Made by a program: the position numbers and the translations under genes. This document shows positions 60,815 through 62,748 of a stretch of DNA of 62,748 nt, piece by piece. How positions within the stretch are numbered: position 1 is the first letter of the stretch; each line of letters begins with the position of its first letter. The notes beneath the pieces were generated by a model. It saw only the letters and a list, made by a program, of their open reading frames with translations. It was not told the origin of the DNA and searched no databases. Source of the DNA: Alphaproteobacteria bacterium (GTDB lineage: Bacteria; Pseudomonadota; Alphaproteobacteria; DSM-16000; Inquilinaceae); NCBI GenBank assembly GCA_028277405.1, contig JANQGH010000035.1, positions 1 through 62,748 of the forward strand, given 5' to 3'.

Positions 60815-62080
60815 ATGGGATTCAACGGCGTAAAGCGGCCAAAGACAAAGAGCCGGGGCGAGCTGATGGCGGCCCTGGATGTGGGCACGTCGAAGATCGT
60901 CTGCCTGATTGCCAGCATGGACGAGGATGGCGTGCCGACCGTGATCGGCACCGGTCACCAGGCCAGCAATGGCGTGAGGGCGGGGGCCATTACCGACATG
61001 GAGGCGGCCGTCCAGTCGATCGGGCTCGCCATCGAGGCGGCCGAAAAGGCCGCGGGCGAGCAGATCGGCCAAGTCCATGTCAACCTGTCGGGCGGGCACC
61101 CGGCCTCGCAGACCATCAGTGTGGAGGTCGGCATCTCGGGCAACGAGGTCTCGGAGGTCGACCTGCGCCGGGCGCTGCGTGGGCAGAATCAGGCGCCGCT
61201 GGGGCCCGACAGCGAAATCGTTCATGCGATCCCGGTCTCGTACATCGTCGACGGCGCGCGCGGCATCAGCGACCCGCGCGGCATGCATGGCGACCGGCTG
61301 GGTGTCGATCTGCATCTGGTCACGGCTGCGTCGAGCGCTATCCGGAACCTGGAGACCTGTATCCGACGCTGCCATCTGGAGGTCGACAGCCTGGTGTCCA
61401 GCGCCTATGCCGCCGGTCTCGCCTGCCTGGTGCCCGACGAGATGGAGCTGGGCTGCACGGTCATCGATATGGGCGCCGGCACGACCACGCTTGCCGTCTT
61501 CTTCGAAGGCAAGATGGTTTTCACCGACACCATTCCGGTTGGCGGTGCCCATGTCACGAACGACCTGGCACGCGGGTTGACCACGCCGCTGAACGACGCG
61601 GAACGGATGAAGACGCTGTTCGGCGGCGCCATGCCGTCGATCGCCGACGAGCGGGAAGTGATCGACGTGCCCCAGATCGGCGAGGACGAAGGGCATACCA
61701 ACCATGTGCCCAAGAGCTTGCTGACCGGCATCATCCAGCCGCGCGTGGAGGAGATCTTCGAGCTGGCGCGCGGCCGGCTGGAGGCGGGCGGATTCGAAAA
61801 GATCTCGGGCCGGCGTGTCGTGCTGTGCGGCGGCGCCAGCCAGCTACAAGGCGTGCGCGAACTGGCCCAACTGGTCATGGACAAGCAGGTGCGGCTGGGC
61901 CGACCGGCCGGCGTTGCCGGCCTGACAGAGACGGTTTCCGGACCGGACTTCGCGACCGCCGCGGGCTTGCTGGTCTCTCTGTCCGGCCAGGCGATGGACT
62001 GGGCGGAGATAGGCCCGATGGAGGATGCCCACAGCGGGCTGTGGAGCCGACTGGGAGGATGGGTCCGTGAACATCTCTAA
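60815..62080 (+). CDS. ftsA: Cell division protein FtsA
   Basis: A 421-residue actin-like ATPase that tethers FtsZ to the membrane. AALDVGTSKIVCLIAS (phosphate 1), the SHS2 1C domain around QIGQVHVNLSGGHPASQ, TVIDMGAGTTTLAVF (phosphate 2), and VVLCGGASQLQGVRELA (adenosine). The amphipathic C-terminal helix SGLWSRLGGWVREHL is the membrane anchor. Starts 5 bases after ftsQ; 135 bases separate it from ftsZ. Confidence 0.97.
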   Translation: MGFNGVKRPKTKSRGELMAALDVGTSKIVCLIASMDEDGVPTVIGTGHQASNGVRAGAITDMEAAVQSIGLAIEAAEKAAGEQIGQVHVNLSGGHPASQTISVEVGISGNEVSEVDLRRALRGQNQAPLGPDSEIVHAIPVSYIVDGARGISDPRGMHGDRLGVDLHLVTAASSAIRNLETCIRRCHLEVDSLVSSAYAAGLACLVPDEMELGCTVIDMGAGTTTLAVFFEGKMVFTDTIPVGGAHVTNDLARGLTTPLNDAERMKTLFGGAMPSIADEREVIDVPQIGEDEGHTNHVPKSLLTGIIQPRVEEIFELARGRLEAGGFEKISGRRVVLCGGASQLQGVRELAQLVMDKQVRLGRPAGVAGLTETVSGPDFATAAGLLVSLSGQAMDWAEIGPMEDAHSGLWSRLGGWVREHL

Positions 62081-62215
62081 CAGCGAATTCAAGGATTTGG
62101 CGCCGGGAGACCGGTGGCCCTGCGGCCGGGGCGAGGCGGTCGATACAAGGCGGGCGGTGATGGCCGACCAAGCAGGCATGGCAATCGCAGGCAAGACAAT
62201 GAAGGAGTGTGAGGC

Positions 62216-62748
62216 ATGATTAATTTAACGATACCGATGAACGACGCGCAGTTGCGCCCGAAGATCACCGTGGTCGGCGTTGGCGGCGCCGGCGGCAACG
62301 CGGTCAACAACATGATCCGATCCAACCTGGAAGGGGTGGAATTCGTCGTCGCCAACACCGATGCCCAGGCGCTGGCCGGCAATACGGCGGAACGCAAGCT
62401 GCAGCTTGGCGTCGGCATCACCCAGGGGCTGGGCGCCGGCTCGCGCCCCGACATCGGCCGCGCCGCGGCTGAGGAGGCGATCGACGAGATCTCCACCTAT
62501 CTCGACGGCAGCCACATGGTGTTCATCACCGCCGGCATGGGCGGTGGCACCGGCACCGGTGCTGGCCCCGTTATCGCCCGGGCGGCCCGCGAGATGGGCA
62601 TGCTGACCGTCGGCGTGGTGACCAAGCCGTTCCACTTCGAGGGCGCGCACAGAATGCGCCTTGCCGAGGAGGGCTTGAAGGAACTGCAGCAATATGTCGA
62701 CACGTTGATCATCATCCCGAACCAAAACCTATTCCGGGTGGCCAACGA
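62216..62748 (+). CDS. ftsZ: Cell division protein FtsZ, 3' end cut by window
   Basis: The first 177 residues of the tubulin-like division GTPase. ATG 62216 is preceded by GGAGTGTGAGG. The nucleotide-binding [19 protein letters not shown] and the tubulin signature [13 protein letters not shown] are present, as well as [16 protein letters not shown]. The usual alanine after the signature loop is glycine (GAGP instead of GAAP). The remaining C-terminal half lies beyond the window. Confidence 0.98.
   Translation, partial: MINLTIPMNDAQLRPKITVVGVGGAGGNAVNNMIRSNLEGVEFVVANTDAQALAGNTAERKLQLGVGITQGLGAGSRPDIGRAAAEEAIDEISTYLDGSHMVFITAGMGGGTGTGAGPVIARAAREMGMLTVGVVTKPFHFEGAHRMRLAEEGLKELQQYVDTLIIIPNQNLFRVAN

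Overview
The window is a GC-rich bacterial chromosome segment, almost certainly from an alphaproteobacterium of the Rhodospirillales type. The evidence is the order DUF4164 / zapA / 6S RNA / 5-formyltetrahydrofolate cyclo-ligase, the cell-cycle regulator TrcR (DUF1013), zinc-free L31, an EpmA/EF-P pair, small DUF465 and DUF1192 proteins, and a complete mraZ-to-ftsZ division and cell-wall (dcw) cluster. Most genes are housekeeping genes with tight, often overlapping junctions. This assignment is from gene content and protein recognition by eye; no database search was possible.

Layout. 1-6.6 kb: a minus-strand operon (DUF4164, zapA, 6S RNA, fcl, ymdB-like), then tkt and gap on the plus strand. 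gap is not followed by pgk/fba; a membrane-anchored class III nucleotide cyclase lies there instead. 6.2-10.1 kb: a small conserved protein, a divergent ThiE-like protein, an esterase, epmA, and divergent efp. 10.1-15.5 kb: suhB, then a three-gene envelope operon. It encodes a secreted proline-rich OmpA-domain protein, a MotA/TolQ/ZorA-like channel, and a MotB/ZorB-like protein with a very long coiled coil. 15.5-24.4 kb: MsbA-related ABC exporter, rpmE, chaC, two AMP-forming acyl-CoA synthetases, a candidate small RNA, a DUF3137 protein and a DoxX-like protein.

24.4-27.1 kb is the one accessory patch. A REP-associated tyrosine transposase (RAYT) lies among its terminal repeats, including two 99-bp imperfect palindromes about 1.8 kb apart. 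Two ParDE-type toxin-antitoxin modules are interleaved with these repeats, and each has a perfect palindrome in its promoter. 27.2-32 kb: hsp20, with a heat-shock-type promoter and a ROSE-like RNA thermometer; patatin lipase, 3-hydroxybutyrate dehydrogenase and DUF1192; a quinone oxidoreductase; and trcR with a structured leader. 31.9-37 kb: two DUF465 proteins flanking pfkA, then purEK, fumC and a ribbon-helix-helix protein. 37-45 kb: a giant AsmA-family protein, a FAD-linked D-lactate-type dehydrogenase, a TerB-DnaJ protein, Uup-type ABC-F and RNase P RNA.

45.3-62.7 kb is the dcw cluster: mraZ, rsmH, ftsL, ftsI, murE, murF, mraY, murD, ftsW, murG, murC, murB, ddl, ftsQ, ftsA and ftsZ (cut by the window end). 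It is preceded by four CCC(A/G) boxes at exact 10-bp spacing that look like an MraZ operator. Together these genes make lipid II and the septal synthase and divisome. The best candidate for an undescribed system is the ion-channel/coiled-coil/OmpA operon at 11.0-15.5 kb. It resembles the motor half of Zorya defence but sits in a housekeeping context without Zorya effectors.
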